From: Gaiellasilicea sp037720595
GTDB taxonomy: Bacteria; Actinomycetota; Thermoleophilia; Gaiellales; Gaiellaceae
DNA: 64,000 nucleotides
Assembly (NCBI GenBank): GCA_037720595.1
Contig: JBBJLW010000004.1
Location: 117,587 to 181,586 of the forward strand
Direction of reading: 5' to 3'
Below, piece after piece: positions 16,812-25,553 of this stretch (positions within the stretch are counted from its first letter, which is position 1; every line of letters starts with the position of its first letter). The notes below the pieces were generated by a model. That model saw only the letters and a program-made list of their open reading frames with translations. It was not told the DNA's origin and did not search any database. The translations under genes and the position numbers were made by a program.

Positions 16812-18206
16812 TCAGAGCCGACGCGCGGGCAGAACGAGCCGGAAACGACTGCCGCGGCCGGGCTCGGTGTCCAGGTCTATCCGGCCACCGAGAGCCAGAG
16901 CGAGCTCCTTCGCGATCGGCAGCCCGAGTCCGGTCCCACGGCCGTCCAGCGACCAGAACGGACGGAAGATCCGCTCCCGCTCGTCGGCCCCGATCCCGGG
17001 TCCCGTGTCGACGACGTCGACCGTCACCGTCCCGTTGTCGCTCGCGAGCGCGAGATCGATCCGACCGCCGTCGGGCGTCCAGCGGAACGCGTTCGAGAGG
17101 AGATTCGAGATGATCTGGAGGACGCGGTCGCCGTCGGTCGTGATCACGGGCTCCTCGTCCGCCTGGCGGGTGTATTCGATCCCGCGGCGTCGAGCCTCGT
17201 CGGCGAAGGTGGAGTACGCGCGGTCGCACAGCCGTCCCATGTCGACCTCTTCGGTGAGCACCGTAAATCGGTGGGCATCGAGCTTCGCGAGGTCGAGCAC
17301 GTCACCGACGAGACGGCCCAGCCGCTCCGCCTCCTCCGCGACGATCTCGAGCGAGGCTTCCGCCAGCTCGGGGTCGGTCACGACGCCTTCGCGCAGAGCG
17401 GCCACGTGACCCCGGATCGCAGTCAGCGGTGTGCGCAACTCGTGCGAGACGGACATCAGGAAGTTCCGCTCGCGCGCTTCGGACTCGCCGAGTCGGACGG
17501 CCATCTGGCGGAAGCGCTCGGCGAGGTGCCCGATCTCGCCGCCCCCGGGCACGGTTGCGAGCTCGACGTCGTAGCGCCCCTCGGCAACCTCGTCCGCTGC
17601 GGCCGAGAGGGCGAGCACCGGCGCCGTGATCCGGCGGGAGAGATACCAGGCGAGCCCACCGACGAGCACGATTGCGCCCAGGAACGCGAGCCCGAGTCGG
17701 GAGATCAGGGTCACCCAGGCACTCCGAAGCTCGTTCTTGGGCTTCGCCACGATCAACTGACCGAACGGCGGGGTCCCGGCCGCGAGCTGGAGCGGATGCG
17801 AGACGGCGAGAAAGGGCCTGTTCTCCCCCGGCGGCTCGAATTCGAAGGTGACGATCCTCCTCGAAAGACGAACGTCGAAGCCGATGTCCGACTCGGTCAC
17901 CCGCGTCAGCCCTGCTTCCTGGCCCGGGAAGATGTTCAGCCCGATGTAGTAGAGGCTGTCGCCGGTCGCCGCCTCGAGCGTCGCCGCTGCGAAGTTCGGC
18001 GCCTTCGAGCGCTCGTCGTTCGACTGTCGCGCCGACTCCGCGTAGAGGCGGGCAAGGCCGGTCGCCTCGCGGCGGAGCTCGGCAAGCGACTGAGTCCGCG
18101 TGTAGTCCTGGAAGAGCCTGAGTGCGATCAGGCTGGCAACGAGAAACGCAAGTGCGATCGCGGCGAGGAAGAGGAGCGGCAGCCGGACGCGCAGCGAACT
18201 GAACAA
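16812..18206 (-). CDS. Membrane sensor histidine kinase (HAMP-HisKA-HATPase)
   Basis: 464 residues. An N-terminal membrane helix (residues 8-30), an extracytoplasmic sensor region to about 175, a second helix (about 178-200), a HAMP domain, a HisKA helix with His in SVSHELRTPLTAIRGH (about 250), and an HATPase domain with N box NLLSNAFRWTPDGG, DTGPGIGADE, and GTGLGLPIAKEL. It is the partner of the OmpR-type regulator directly upstream: the regulator stop at 18208 and the kinase start at 18206 are one base apart. The start codon is TTG in this reading. The stimulus is unknown. Confidence 0.92.
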   Translation of the reverse strand: MFSSLRVRLPLLFLAAIALAFLVASLIALRLFQDYTRTQSLAELRREATGLARLYAESARQSNDERSKAPNFAAATLEAATGDSLYYIGLNIFPGQEAGLTRVTESDIGFDVRLSRRIVTFEFEPPGENRPFLAVSHPLQLAAGTPPFGQLIVAKPKNELRSAWVTLISRLGLAFLGAIVLVGGLAWYLSRRITAPVLALSAAADEVAEGRYDVELATVPGGGEIGHLAERFRQMAVRLGESEARERNFLMSVSHELRTPLTAIRGHVAALREGVVTDPELAEASLEIVAEEAERLGRLVGDVLDLAKLDAHRFTVLTEEVDMGRLCDRAYSTFADEARRRGIEYTRQADEEPVITTDGDRVLQIISNLLSNAFRWTPDGGRIDLALASDNGTVTVDVVDTGPGIGADERERIFRPFWSLDGRGTGLGLPIAKELALALGGRIDLDTEPGRGSRFRLVLPARRL

Positions 18207-18207
18207 G

Positions 18208-18918
18208 TCAGGCGGCCGGGGCGGTGCTCCGGTCGGAGCTGACCTTGTAGCCGACGCCCCACACGGTCACGATCGGCGATGCCTCGCCGAGCTTGCGTCG
18301 TAGCTGACGCACGTGCACGTCGACCGTGCGCGTGTCCCCGGCGAACGTGTAGCCCCATACCCGCTCGAGCAGCTGATCGCGCGTGAGCACGAGGCCGCGG
18401 TGATCGAGCAGCTCCCAGAGCAGGTCGAACTCCTTCGGTGCGAGCTGGATCTCCTCCTCGCCCACCTTGACCTCACGGCGCCCCGCGTTGATCGAAAGCT
18501 CGCCGTGATGGAGCTCCTGTTCCTCGGTCTCGCGGCGGCGGTCGGGAGTGGCGCGGCGAAGCACCGACTTCACCCGGGCGACCAACTCGCGCGGATTGAA
18601 CGGCTTCGTCAAATAGTCGTCGGCGCCTACTTCGAGCCCGATGATCTTGTCTACGTCCTCGTCGCGGGCAGTGAGCATCAGGATCGGCACGTCGGACGTC
18701 TTGCGAACGCGGCGGCAGATCTCGATTCCGTCGATGTCCGGCAGCATCAGGTCGAGGATGATCAGCGCCGGTTGCTCGGTCGCGACCTGCGTCAGGGCGG
18801 CGCTGCCGGTCGCGACGGCGCGCACGTCATAGCCCGCGTTCTTGAGGTAGAGCGAGACGAACGAGGCGATCGACGCTTCGTCCTCGACGACCAGGATCGT
18901 CTGCGCTCCCGCGGTCAC
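18208..18918 (-). CDS. OmpR/PhoB-family response regulator
   Basis: 236 residues from GTG 18918; longer readings upstream overlap the preceding gene. Receiver (1-115): acidic pair VVEDEAS, acceptor Asp in LIILDLMLPDIDG, Thr in LMLTARDED, Lys in YLTKPFNPRELVARV. The winged-helix output domain (about 135-232) has KEFDLLWELLDHRGLVLTRD and the recognition region TRTVDVHVRQLRRKLGE ending in GVGYKV. Phosphorylated by the adjacent kinase, it should bind direct-repeat DNA sites and control transcription. It lies 4 bases downstream of the secreted-protein gene at 18923-19429, so that gene, the regulator and the kinase probably form one transcript. Confidence 0.95.
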   Translation of the reverse strand: MTAGAQTILVVEDEASIASFVSLYLKNAGYDVRAVATGSAALTQVATEQPALIILDLMLPDIDGIEICRRVRKTSDVPILMLTARDEDVDKIIGLEVGADDYLTKPFNPRELVARVKSVLRRATPDRRRETEEQELHHGELSINAGRREVKVGEEEIQLAPKEFDLLWELLDHRGLVLTRDQLLERVWGYTFAGDTRTVDVHVRQLRRKLGEASPIVTVWGVGYKVSSDRSTAPAA

Positions 18919-18922
18919 GGGA

Positions 18923-19429
18923 CTAACCGCGATCGCCGGAGCCGAGCTTGACCGTCTTGACCTTGTCGGGCAGGGGCTTGCAGGCCGCCCCCGCGTTCGT
19001 CCGACAGTCGGCTCCGTCGATCGAGTACACACCCGGACCACCGGGAGCATCGGTGTCCCCTTCGAGGATCGCAAACCCGTTCGCCACGACCGAGAGATCG
19101 ATTCCCGTGCCCTTGACGACGATCCGGTACGAGCCGCCGATCATCCGAAAACGAAGATTGCGGCCGCCGTACTGGATCCCGGTCTCGCCGACGAGCCTCA
19201 CGTAGTCGTCGCCCGAGACATAGGGCTCGAAGGCGTCGTTCGGGGTGAGGTCGTAGACGACGACGCTGCCGCTGGCGATCCGGCCGAGGATGGCGCCCTT
19301 CGCCTGTAGCGTCACCTTGCCGCGGGCGTCGTCGACCGAGAGCGTCCCCTCACCGGTGCGCGCGGCGGCAAAGCCGGCGAGGGGCAGGGCGAGCGCGAGC
19401 AGCGTGAACAGGGCCAGCGACTTCCGCAT
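18923..19429 (-). CDS. Secreted protein of unknown function
   Basis: 168 residues from ATG 19429 (an upstream in-frame start at 19474 would place 15 residues before the signal). Residues 1-25 are a clear Sec signal peptide: MRKS, a Leu/Ala-rich core and an AxA-type end (GFAAARTG). The mature part is predicted to be beta-rich: GEGTLSVDDARGKVTLQAKG, then repeated short strands, then a C-terminal piece with two Cys (DCRTNAGAAC) that may form a disulfide. It is the first gene before an OmpR-kinase pair, so it may be a target or an accessory sensor for that pair; this is inference. Family not recognised. Confidence 0.75.
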   Translation of the reverse strand: MRKSLALFTLLALALPLAGFAAARTGEGTLSVDDARGKVTLQAKGAILGRIASGSVVVYDLTPNDAFEPYVSGDDYVRLVGETGIQYGGRNLRFRMIGGSYRIVVKGTGIDLSVVANGFAILEGDTDAPGGPGVYSIDGADCRTNAGAACKPLPDKVKTVKLGSGDRG

Positions 19430-19536
19430 GGAGGTCAGTATCGACACGCCGCGTGTGCCGAGGGTCAGGGTCATGTAAGGAAAGTGTATGCGCGAGCAGG
19501 GTTCGGGGCGCGGATCACGGCTCTAGAGTGTCCGGA

Positions 19537-20967
19537 ATGAACGAGATCGCGACCTTTGCGGAGATGATTCTCGTGGTCGCGGCGGGCTTCTCGCTGGCGC
19601 TCTTCGGCCGCAGCGCGATCGAGCGGATCGCGATCCCGAGCGCCGCGCTCTTCCTCGTCGCCGCAGCGATCGCGTCGGACATCTCGCCCCGGCTCGGGAA
19701 CGCAATCTCGTTCGTCACGGTCGAACGGCTCGCCGTGGTCGCCCTGATCGTAATTCTCTTCGACGGCGGCATGCACATCGGCTGGCGACGCTTCCGCGGC
19801 TCGCTCGTGCCGATCCTCTCGCTGGGAATCCTCGGCACCTTCGCGACCGCGGGCCTGATCGCCGTCGCCGCGCACTACCTGCTCGACTTCGGCTGGATCA
19901 CGAGCGGACTGCTCGGCGCCGCGCTCGCGCCGACCGATCCCGCGGTCACGTTCTCCGTCCTCGCCGGCCGGGAGATCCGCGGCCGCACCGGCACGATCCT
20001 CCAGGGCGAGTCGGGCGCGAACGACCCGGCCGGGATCGCGCTGATGATCGGGATGATCGAGCTCGCGACGGCGGACGGCGGCAGCTTCTGGATCGTGATC
20101 CGGGAGTTCGCGATCGAGATGGTCGGCGGCGCCGCGGTCGGGATCGCTGGGGCGGCGGCGTTGTTGCCACTGATGCGACGGGTCTCGCTCCCCGAGCCGG
20201 CGCTCTACCCCCTCCGTGTGCTCGCCGCCGCAGGCGTGCTCTACGGTGTCGCGACGGCGATCCACGGCTCCGGCTTCCTGGCGGTCTTCGTCGCCGGGAT
20301 CCTGATCGGAGACGCCGCGGCGCCGCGCAAGGGCGAGATCGAGGGCTTCCTCGGCTCCCTCTCCAGCCTGGCGGAGATCGTCGTCCTCGCCGCGCTCGGC
20401 CTGACCGTCGATCTCGGCTCGATCGTCGAGAACGACATCTGGTTCGACGGACTCGTGCTCGCGATCCTTCTCGGTTTCGTGATCCGGCCGCTCGTGGTCG
20501 GCGCGCTCCTCGCCCCCGTCCGCCTGAATCGAGGCGAGCGCCTGTTCGTGATGTGGAGCGGGCTCAAGGGCGCTGTCCCGATTCTGCTCGCAGCGCTCGC
20601 GCTGATCGGCGGCGTTGGGGACGGGAGCACGATCTACGGGATCGTCTTCGTCGTCGTGCTCTTCTCGGTGGTCGTCCAGGGCGGGCTCGTCCCGACCATC
20701 GCCGCTCGACTGAAGGTGCCGATGCGCCGGATCGACCACGACTCGACGAGGCTGCGACCGTTCCGCGTCGGAAACGGCGCGTTCGCAGACGGAAAGGCGG
20801 TGCGCGAGCTTCCCCTGGCAGAGCGAGCGTGGGTCAGCGCGATCGTGCGCGACGGCAAGCCGCATCGAGTCGACGGCGGCACCGTCCTCGCCAAGGACGA
20901 CGAGGTGCACGTCCTCTGCCGCGAAGCCGACGCCCCCGCCCTGCAGCGGATCTTTTCCGGGCGCTAG
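19537..20967 (+). CDS. CPA-type cation/proton antiporter with TrkA_C domain
   Basis: 476 residues from ATG 19537. About 12 hydrophobic helices carry the exchanger motifs VILFDGGMHIGW, APTDPAVTFSVL, LQGESGANDPAGIAL (ion-binding Asp) and MWSGLKGAVPILLA. Residues about 395-476 form a TrkA_C-like domain (GKAVRELPLAERAWV, TVLAKDDEVHVLC). The same layout as the antiporter at 8047-9504, but the sequences are only moderately alike, so this is a family pair and not a recent duplicate. Likely K+/H+ or Na+/H+ exchange across the cytoplasmic membrane. Its stop overlaps by 4 bases the stop of the opposing dehydrogenase gene. Confidence 0.9.
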   Translation: MNEIATFAEMILVVAAGFSLALFGRSAIERIAIPSAALFLVAAAIASDISPRLGNAISFVTVERLAVVALIVILFDGGMHIGWRRFRGSLVPILSLGILGTFATAGLIAVAAHYLLDFGWITSGLLGAALAPTDPAVTFSVLAGREIRGRTGTILQGESGANDPAGIALMIGMIELATADGGSFWIVIREFAIEMVGGAAVGIAGAAALLPLMRRVSLPEPALYPLRVLAAAGVLYGVATAIHGSGFLAVFVAGILIGDAAAPRKGEIEGFLGSLSSLAEIVVLAALGLTVDLGSIVENDIWFDGLVLAILLGFVIRPLVVGALLAPVRLNRGERLFVMWSGLKGAVPILLAALALIGGVGDGSTIYGIVFVVVLFSVVVQGGLVPTIAARLKVPMRRIDHDSTRLRPFRVGNGAFADGKAVRELPLAERAWVSAIVRDGKPHRVDGGTVLAKDDEVHVLCREADAPALQRIFSGR

Positions 20968-21821
20968 TCCTCGTACGAATAGAAGCCGCGGCCCGACTTG
21001 CGGCCGAGGAGGCCCGCGTTCCGCATCGCGACGAGCCGCGCCGGCGGGGCCATCCGCTGCTCGCGCGTCTTCTCGTAAAGCGCCTCGGACGCGTGCACGT
21101 GGACGTCGATCCCGACGAGGTCGACGAGCGCACACGGACCCATCGGCCAGCCGGCGCCGTGCTTCAGGCCCTTGTCGAGATCCTCGGGGCTGACGCGCGA
21201 CTCGTCCAGAACTCGGATGCAGTCGTTCAGGAGCGGGATCAGGACGCGGTTGACGACGAAGCCGGGAGTGTCGAAGCAGCGAATCGGCGTCTTCCCGATC
21301 CGCTCTCCGAAGGCGAAGGCGGTCTCGAACAGCTCGTCGGCGGTCAACTCGGCGCGGACGATCTCGACGAGCTTCATCACCGGCGCCGGGTTGAAGAAGT
21401 GCATCCCGACGACGCGCTCCGGCCGGCTCGTCGCCGCGGCGATCTCCGTCACCGAGAGCGCCGAGGTGTTCGTCGCGAGCACCGCCTCGGGACTCGTGAT
21501 CCGGTCGAGCTCGGCGAAGAGCTCTCGCTTCGGCTCGAGCTCCTCGACGATCGCCTCGATCACGAGGTCGCAGTCGGCAAGGTCGTCGAGTTCCGTCGTC
21601 AGCGTCAGCCGTCCGACCGCCTCGTCGCGCGAGCCTTGTGCGAGGGTGCCCTTCTCGACCTTTCGGGTCAGGAAGTGGCCGATCCGGTCGCGCGCCTGCT
21701 CGCCGAGCTCCACGCTCACCTCGCGGCCCACCGTCTCCACTCCAGCCTCGAGGCAGAGCTGCGCGATCCCGGAGCCCATCGCCCCCAGCCCGACGATCCC
21801 GACCTTGTGAATCTCAGTCAC
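20964..21821 (-). CDS. 3-hydroxyacyl-CoA (3-hydroxybutyryl-CoA) dehydrogenase
   Basis: 285 residues from GTG 21821. Oxidises (S)-3-hydroxyacyl-CoA with NAD. The Rossmann loop is VGIVGLGAMGSGIA; the catalytic His lies in GMHFFNPAPVMKLVEIV, the Glu partner in the same segment, and the family tail is LLGRKSGRGFYSYED. The region NTSALSVTEIA and the C-terminal dimer domain (PGFVVNRVLIPLLND; HGAGWPMGPCALVDLVG) are complete. It follows the thiolase by 37 bases; together they can interconvert acetoacetyl-CoA, acetyl-CoA and hydroxybutyryl-CoA, so butanoate or storage-lipid metabolism is likely. Confidence 0.94.
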   Translation of the reverse strand: MTEIHKVGIVGLGAMGSGIAQLCLEAGVETVGREVSVELGEQARDRIGHFLTRKVEKGTLAQGSRDEAVGRLTLTTELDDLADCDLVIEAIVEELEPKRELFAELDRITSPEAVLATNTSALSVTEIAAATSRPERVVGMHFFNPAPVMKLVEIVRAELTADELFETAFAFGERIGKTPIRCFDTPGFVVNRVLIPLLNDCIRVLDESRVSPEDLDKGLKHGAGWPMGPCALVDLVGIDVHVHASEALYEKTREQRMAPPARLVAMRNAGLLGRKSGRGFYSYED

Positions 21822-21858
21822 GGCGGCCGATCCTACAGCCGACACGGAGCTCGACCCG

Positions 21859-23004
21859 CTAGACGCGCTCGATCACCGCGGCGATTGCCTGGCCGAAGCC
21901 GATGCACATGCACGCGATCCCGTAACGGGCGTCGCGGCGCTCGAGCTCGTTCAACAGCGTCGCCGTGATGCGCGCGCCCGTCGCTCCGAGAGGATGCCCG
22001 AGCGAGATCCCGCCGCCGTTCGGGTTGATGTCCGCGAAGCGATCCTCGAGCCCCGCATCCCTGGCGAACTGGAGCACGACGCAGGCAAACGCCTCGTTGA
22101 CCTCGATCACCGCGATGTCGTCCCAGGTGAGCCCGGCCCGCTCGAGCGCCTTGCGGCATGCCTCGGGGTTTCCGTGCAGCATCCGATACGGGTCGACGCC
22201 CGAGAGGCCGAACGAGACGAACCGCGCCCGTGGCTCGAGCCCCAGGCGCGAGGCGGCGGACTCGCTCGTCACGAGCACGGCCGCGGCGCCGTCGACGATC
22301 TGGCTCGAGTTCCCGGCCGTAACGACGCCGCCGGGGATGAAAGCCGGCGCGAGCGAGGCGAGCTTCTCGGCTGAGGTATCGGCGCGGATCGCCTCGTCGA
22401 CGCCGAAGAGCACGGCGGCGCCCGCTGCCCCGACCTCGACCGGGACGATCTCGTTCTCGAAACGCCCAGCCTCGCTCGCGGCGAGGGCGCGGCGGTGCGA
22501 CTCCAGCGAGACGGCGTCGAGCTCCTCGCGGGCCAGTCCCCACTCGGCGGCGATCGCCTCGGCCGAGATCCCCTGCGGCACGATCTGCCAGCGCTCGTGG
22601 AGCTTCTCCGAGACGTCGCCGCCGTTCGAGCCCATCGGCACCCGCGACATCATCTCGACGCCAGCCGAGACGACGACGTCGAGCTGGCCCGCCCAGATCG
22701 CCGCCGCGGCGTTGAAGTTCGTCTGCATCGACGAGCCGCACTGCCGGTCGACGGTCGTGCCGCAGACCGTCTCCGGCCACCCGGCGACCATCGGCGCCAT
22801 CCGGCCGATATTCCAGCCCTGCTCGCCGATCTGGGTGACGCAGCCCATCTGGACGTCCTCGACCTCACCGGGATCGAGGTCGTGGCGCGCGATCAGCCCG
22901 TTCAAGACCTGCGCCGCGAGCTCGTCGCCGCGAATGCCCGAGAGCGAGCCGTTGCGCTTCCCGATCGGACTGCGGACGGCGTCGACGATCAGGGCATCGC
23001 TCAT
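21859..23004 (-). CDS. Acetyl-CoA acetyltransferase (thiolase)
   Basis: 381 residues from ATG 23004. All thiolase catalytic features are present: nucleophile Cys in VDRQCGSSMQ (about residue 87), NEAFACV, the His in INPNGGGISLGHPLGATGAR, and the second Cys in ACMCIGFGQ close to the C-terminus. Length matches the 390-residue norm. The start lies 4 bases after the P450 stop, and the dehydrogenase gene follows, so all three are probably one transcript with the upstream cyclase fusion. Direction (degradative or synthetic) cannot be told from sequence. Confidence 0.95.
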   Translation of the reverse strand: MSDALIVDAVRSPIGKRNGSLSGIRGDELAAQVLNGLIARHDLDPGEVEDVQMGCVTQIGEQGWNIGRMAPMVAGWPETVCGTTVDRQCGSSMQTNFNAAAAIWAGQLDVVVSAGVEMMSRVPMGSNGGDVSEKLHERWQIVPQGISAEAIAAEWGLAREELDAVSLESHRRALAASEAGRFENEIVPVEVGAAGAAVLFGVDEAIRADTSAEKLASLAPAFIPGGVVTAGNSSQIVDGAAAVLVTSESAASRLGLEPRARFVSFGLSGVDPYRMLHGNPEACRKALERAGLTWDDIAVIEVNEAFACVVLQFARDAGLEDRFADINPNGGGISLGHPLGATGARITATLLNELERRDARYGIACMCIGFGQAIAAVIERV

Positions 23005-23008
23005 GCGC

Positions 23009-24211
23009 TCAGCGTAGCGCCTGGCTCCGACCCACGTCCCAGCGCGCCCACAGTGTCGGCGGCTTGCGGAACACGAGCCCACGCGGCGCGCTCGGCCTCG
23101 CGGGGTCGAGTTGCAGCCCAGGAAGGCGCGCCAAGAGCCGCTCGAGCGCGACCTGCGCTTCGAGTCGGGCGAGATGCATCCCTATGCACACGTGCGGCCC
23201 CTGCGCGAACGTAACGTGGAGACGGGCGTCGACCCGCGACGGGTCGAAACGATCGGGCATCGGGAAGACGGCGGGATCGCGGTTCGCCCCTGCGAGCGAG
23301 ATCGTGACGAGCTCCCGTTCGCCGATGCGGGCGCCGCCTAGCTCGACCTCCCTCGTGGCATAGCGATCGACCACTGCGGCGGCCGGCTCGAGCCGGAGCG
23401 ACTCCTCGACGGCCGCGCCGACGAGAGTCGGATCGCGCTCGATCGACTCACGCTGGTCCGGGCTCTCGAGGACGTGGAGGATCGCGTTCGCGATCATCCC
23501 CTCGGTGGTCTCGATCCCGCCGAAGAGGAGTACGGCGGCGTTGGAGACGACCTCGCCGCCGGTCAGGCGTCTTTCGTCGGCCGCCGCCGCAACGAGCGAG
23601 CTGTCCGGATCGCGGCCGAAGGCTCGCTCGACACTTGCTCGCAACCGCTCGAAGGCTTCCGCAGCCGCCGGCTGCGCCGGCAGTCCAGCCGTGATCGCCG
23701 TCACGCCGGCGACGATGGAGTCGTACCAACCCAGCACGGCGCCCGAGTCCTCCTCGTCGAGCCCGAGCGCCCGCACCATCGCGGCCACCGAGAGCGGCCC
23801 CGCGAGGCGCCGTCGCAGCTCCGCCTCACCCACGGGCTCGACTGCGTCCAAGAGGCGATCGGTTTCGGCGCCGATGAAGTCCGCAAACCGCGTCCGCACG
23901 GCATCGAGCCGGAACGGACGCGCGAACGGATCGCGGTGGCGAGCGTGCTCGGGGCCGTCGAGCGAGAGCATGCTCGCTCCTACGACCTGGGCGGTCGAGA
24001 AGCGGGGGTCGTCAACCGTGAACGTGTCGGCGTCCCGCATCACCTGGAGCGCAAGGTCGCGTCGGGTGACGAGCCAGCCACCGAGCGCGGGCAGCCAGGA
24101 GACGGGCTCGCGCTCCCGCAGGCGAGCCAGGAGCGGATGCGGGTCTCGCTCCAGCTCCTCGAGCGTGGCGGAAGCCCCGACGGGAAAGCTCGCGACCCGC
24201 TCTTCGTTCAC
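23009..24211 (-). CDS. Cytochrome P450
   Basis: 400 residues, the soluble bacterial class. The I-helix oxygen motif is LLFGGIETTEGM, the K-helix ExxR is EESLRLE, and the heme-Cys loop is FAQGPHVCIGMHLARLE. No membrane anchor. GTG 24211 overlaps the stop of the cyclase-fusion gene as GTGA, so the two are translationally coupled. No ferredoxin or reductase gene adjoins. The substrate is unknown; the neighbourhood of thiolase and hydroxyacyl-CoA dehydrogenase suggests a lipid or steroid-like acyl substrate, as in many actinobacterial CYPs, but this is inference. Confidence 0.95.
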   Translation of the reverse strand: MNEERVASFPVGASATLEELERDPHPLLARLREREPVSWLPALGGWLVTRRDLALQVMRDADTFTVDDPRFSTAQVVGASMLSLDGPEHARHRDPFARPFRLDAVRTRFADFIGAETDRLLDAVEPVGEAELRRRLAGPLSVAAMVRALGLDEEDSGAVLGWYDSIVAGVTAITAGLPAQPAAAEAFERLRASVERAFGRDPDSSLVAAAADERRLTGGEVVSNAAVLLFGGIETTEGMIANAILHVLESPDQRESIERDPTLVGAAVEESLRLEPAAAVVDRYATREVELGGARIGERELVTISLAGANRDPAVFPMPDRFDPSRVDARLHVTFAQGPHVCIGMHLARLEAQVALERLLARLPGLQLDPARPSAPRGLVFRKPPTLWARWDVGRSQALR

Positions 24212-25527
24212 TCCGCGGTGACGGTGTAGAGATGCCACGAGCCCGGCACGCCCTTGAGCGTCCGCTCGCCGCGATCTTCGAACGTGAGCCCCGAGCCGGC
24301 CACGAGATCCTTCACCGTTCCCGTGACGAGCACCTCACCCGCCGCCGCCTCGGCTGCGACGCGCGCTCCGATCACGACCGACAACCCGACGAGCTTCTCG
24401 AGCGCCAGTTCGCACTCGCCCGTGTGCAGACCTGCACGCACCGCGAGTCCTAACTCCGGCGCGGCTGCCACGATCTCGCGCGCGCAGGCGATCGCGCGGG
24501 CCGGGCCGTCGAAGCGGCAGAAGAATCCGTCGCCTGCGGTGTCGACCACGGAGCCGCGGAAGCGGGCGACTTCGCGTCGGACAGCGGCATGGTGCCGCTC
24601 GAGCACCTCTCGCCACGCGCGGTCGCCGAGCGCCGCAGCGGTCGCGGTGGAGCCAACGAGGTCGGTGAACAGCACCGTGGCGAGCACCGTGTCCGGGACG
24701 AACCGCGGCGACTCCCCACGAACGAACGCGAGGGTGGCATCGACGATCGCATCATCGGCGATCGTCAAGCCGACCCCGGGAATCTCGATGACGATGGCGC
24801 CGGCGATCCGCTGCGCGACGAACTGGGCCTCGTCGCGCCAGGCGGCCCGGTGCAGGACGAGTGTCGGCACCCGCACCGAGCTGAGAACGTCGGTGATGTC
24901 GGTGTTCATCTGCATTCGCCAGAACTCCGCCGCGGCCGTAGGGCTCATAGCCAGGCGGGCATTCAGCACGAACCAGTCCAGATACTCCTCGTCGTCGGCC
25001 CACTGAGGGTTGAGCCGTGCGGCCAGCTCGAGCAGATAGTCCCGGTCGCCCCAATGCTCACGGCGTGATCTGATCGTGGCCTGAGCATCTTCCTCGGGAA
25101 CGCCGATTGGATACTCGTCACTGCGGACGAAGCGTGCGATCGGCGTGTAGAGCACGAGCCGCTCGACCTGTTCCGGATACGTCGTGGCGAGGAGTAGACA
25201 GGCATTCGCGCTGTCCACGTAGCCGAGAAGCGAAGCCCGCTCCATTCGCTCCGCGTCGAGGACGGCGCGAATGTCGTCCATCCACCCCTCGAGCGTGACG
25301 CTCCGCGGCCGGTCGGAGAGTCCCATCCCGCGCGGGTTCACCACGATCAGCCGGGTCTCGGCGGCTAGCTGCTCGAAAAAGCGACGCATCGGCGAGAACT
25401 GCCATAGAGACACGAGGTTCGAAAGGAACGTGACGAACATCAGGTCGCGTGGCCCCTCCCCGATCACCTGATAGGCAACGGCGACGCCCCCGCTTCGCGC
25501 GTACTTCACATCCGGCACGTTCTGCAT
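24208..25527 (-). CDS. Alpha/beta-hydrolase-like domain fused to class III nucleotide cyclase
   Basis: 439 residues. Residues 1-265 have an alpha/beta-hydrolase fold, but the nucleophile elbow reads GYVDS in place of GxSxG, so the serine is missing, and the oxyanion segment reads NPRGMGLSD. Residues about 280-439 are a class III cyclase: metal Asp in VLFTDLVGSTAT and in DTAGDGFFCRF, and the late Arg in VVIGARVAAEA, where the usual Asn is absent. The same domain order occurs in mycobacterial Rv1900c, whose hydrolase-like part is thought to be regulatory. It should produce cAMP, possibly gated by ligand binding to the dead hydrolase domain. First gene of the P450-thiolase-dehydrogenase run and divergent from the aldehyde dehydrogenase. 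Confidence 0.9.
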   Translation of the reverse strand: MQNVPDVKYARSGGVAVAYQVIGEGPRDLMFVTFLSNLVSLWQFSPMRRFFEQLAAETRLIVVNPRGMGLSDRPRSVTLEGWMDDIRAVLDAERMERASLLGYVDSANACLLLATTYPEQVERLVLYTPIARFVRSDEYPIGVPEEDAQATIRSRREHWGDRDYLLELAARLNPQWADDEEYLDWFVLNARLAMSPTAAAEFWRMQMNTDITDVLSSVRVPTLVLHRAAWRDEAQFVAQRIAGAIVIEIPGVGLTIADDAIVDATLAFVRGESPRFVPDTVLATVLFTDLVGSTATAAALGDRAWREVLERHHAAVRREVARFRGSVVDTAGDGFFCRFDGPARAIACAREIVAAAPELGLAVRAGLHTGECELALEKLVGLSVVIGARVAAEAAAGEVLVTGTVKDLVAGSGLTFEDRGERTLKGVPGSWHLYTVTAE

Positions 25528-25553
25528 GCGACCAGTCTCCTAGACTCACGCGC

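Noticed and set aside
19471..21135. A 554-codon minus-strand frame across the second antiporter
   Set aside because: Its product is an Asp/Glu/Arg-rich chain typical of the reverse frame of hydrophobic membrane genes; the plus-strand antiporter is unambiguous.
23009..24211. Damaged oxygen-activation motif in the P450
   Set aside because: GGIETT fits the accepted (A/G)GxE/DT pattern, and heme and ExxR motifs are intact.
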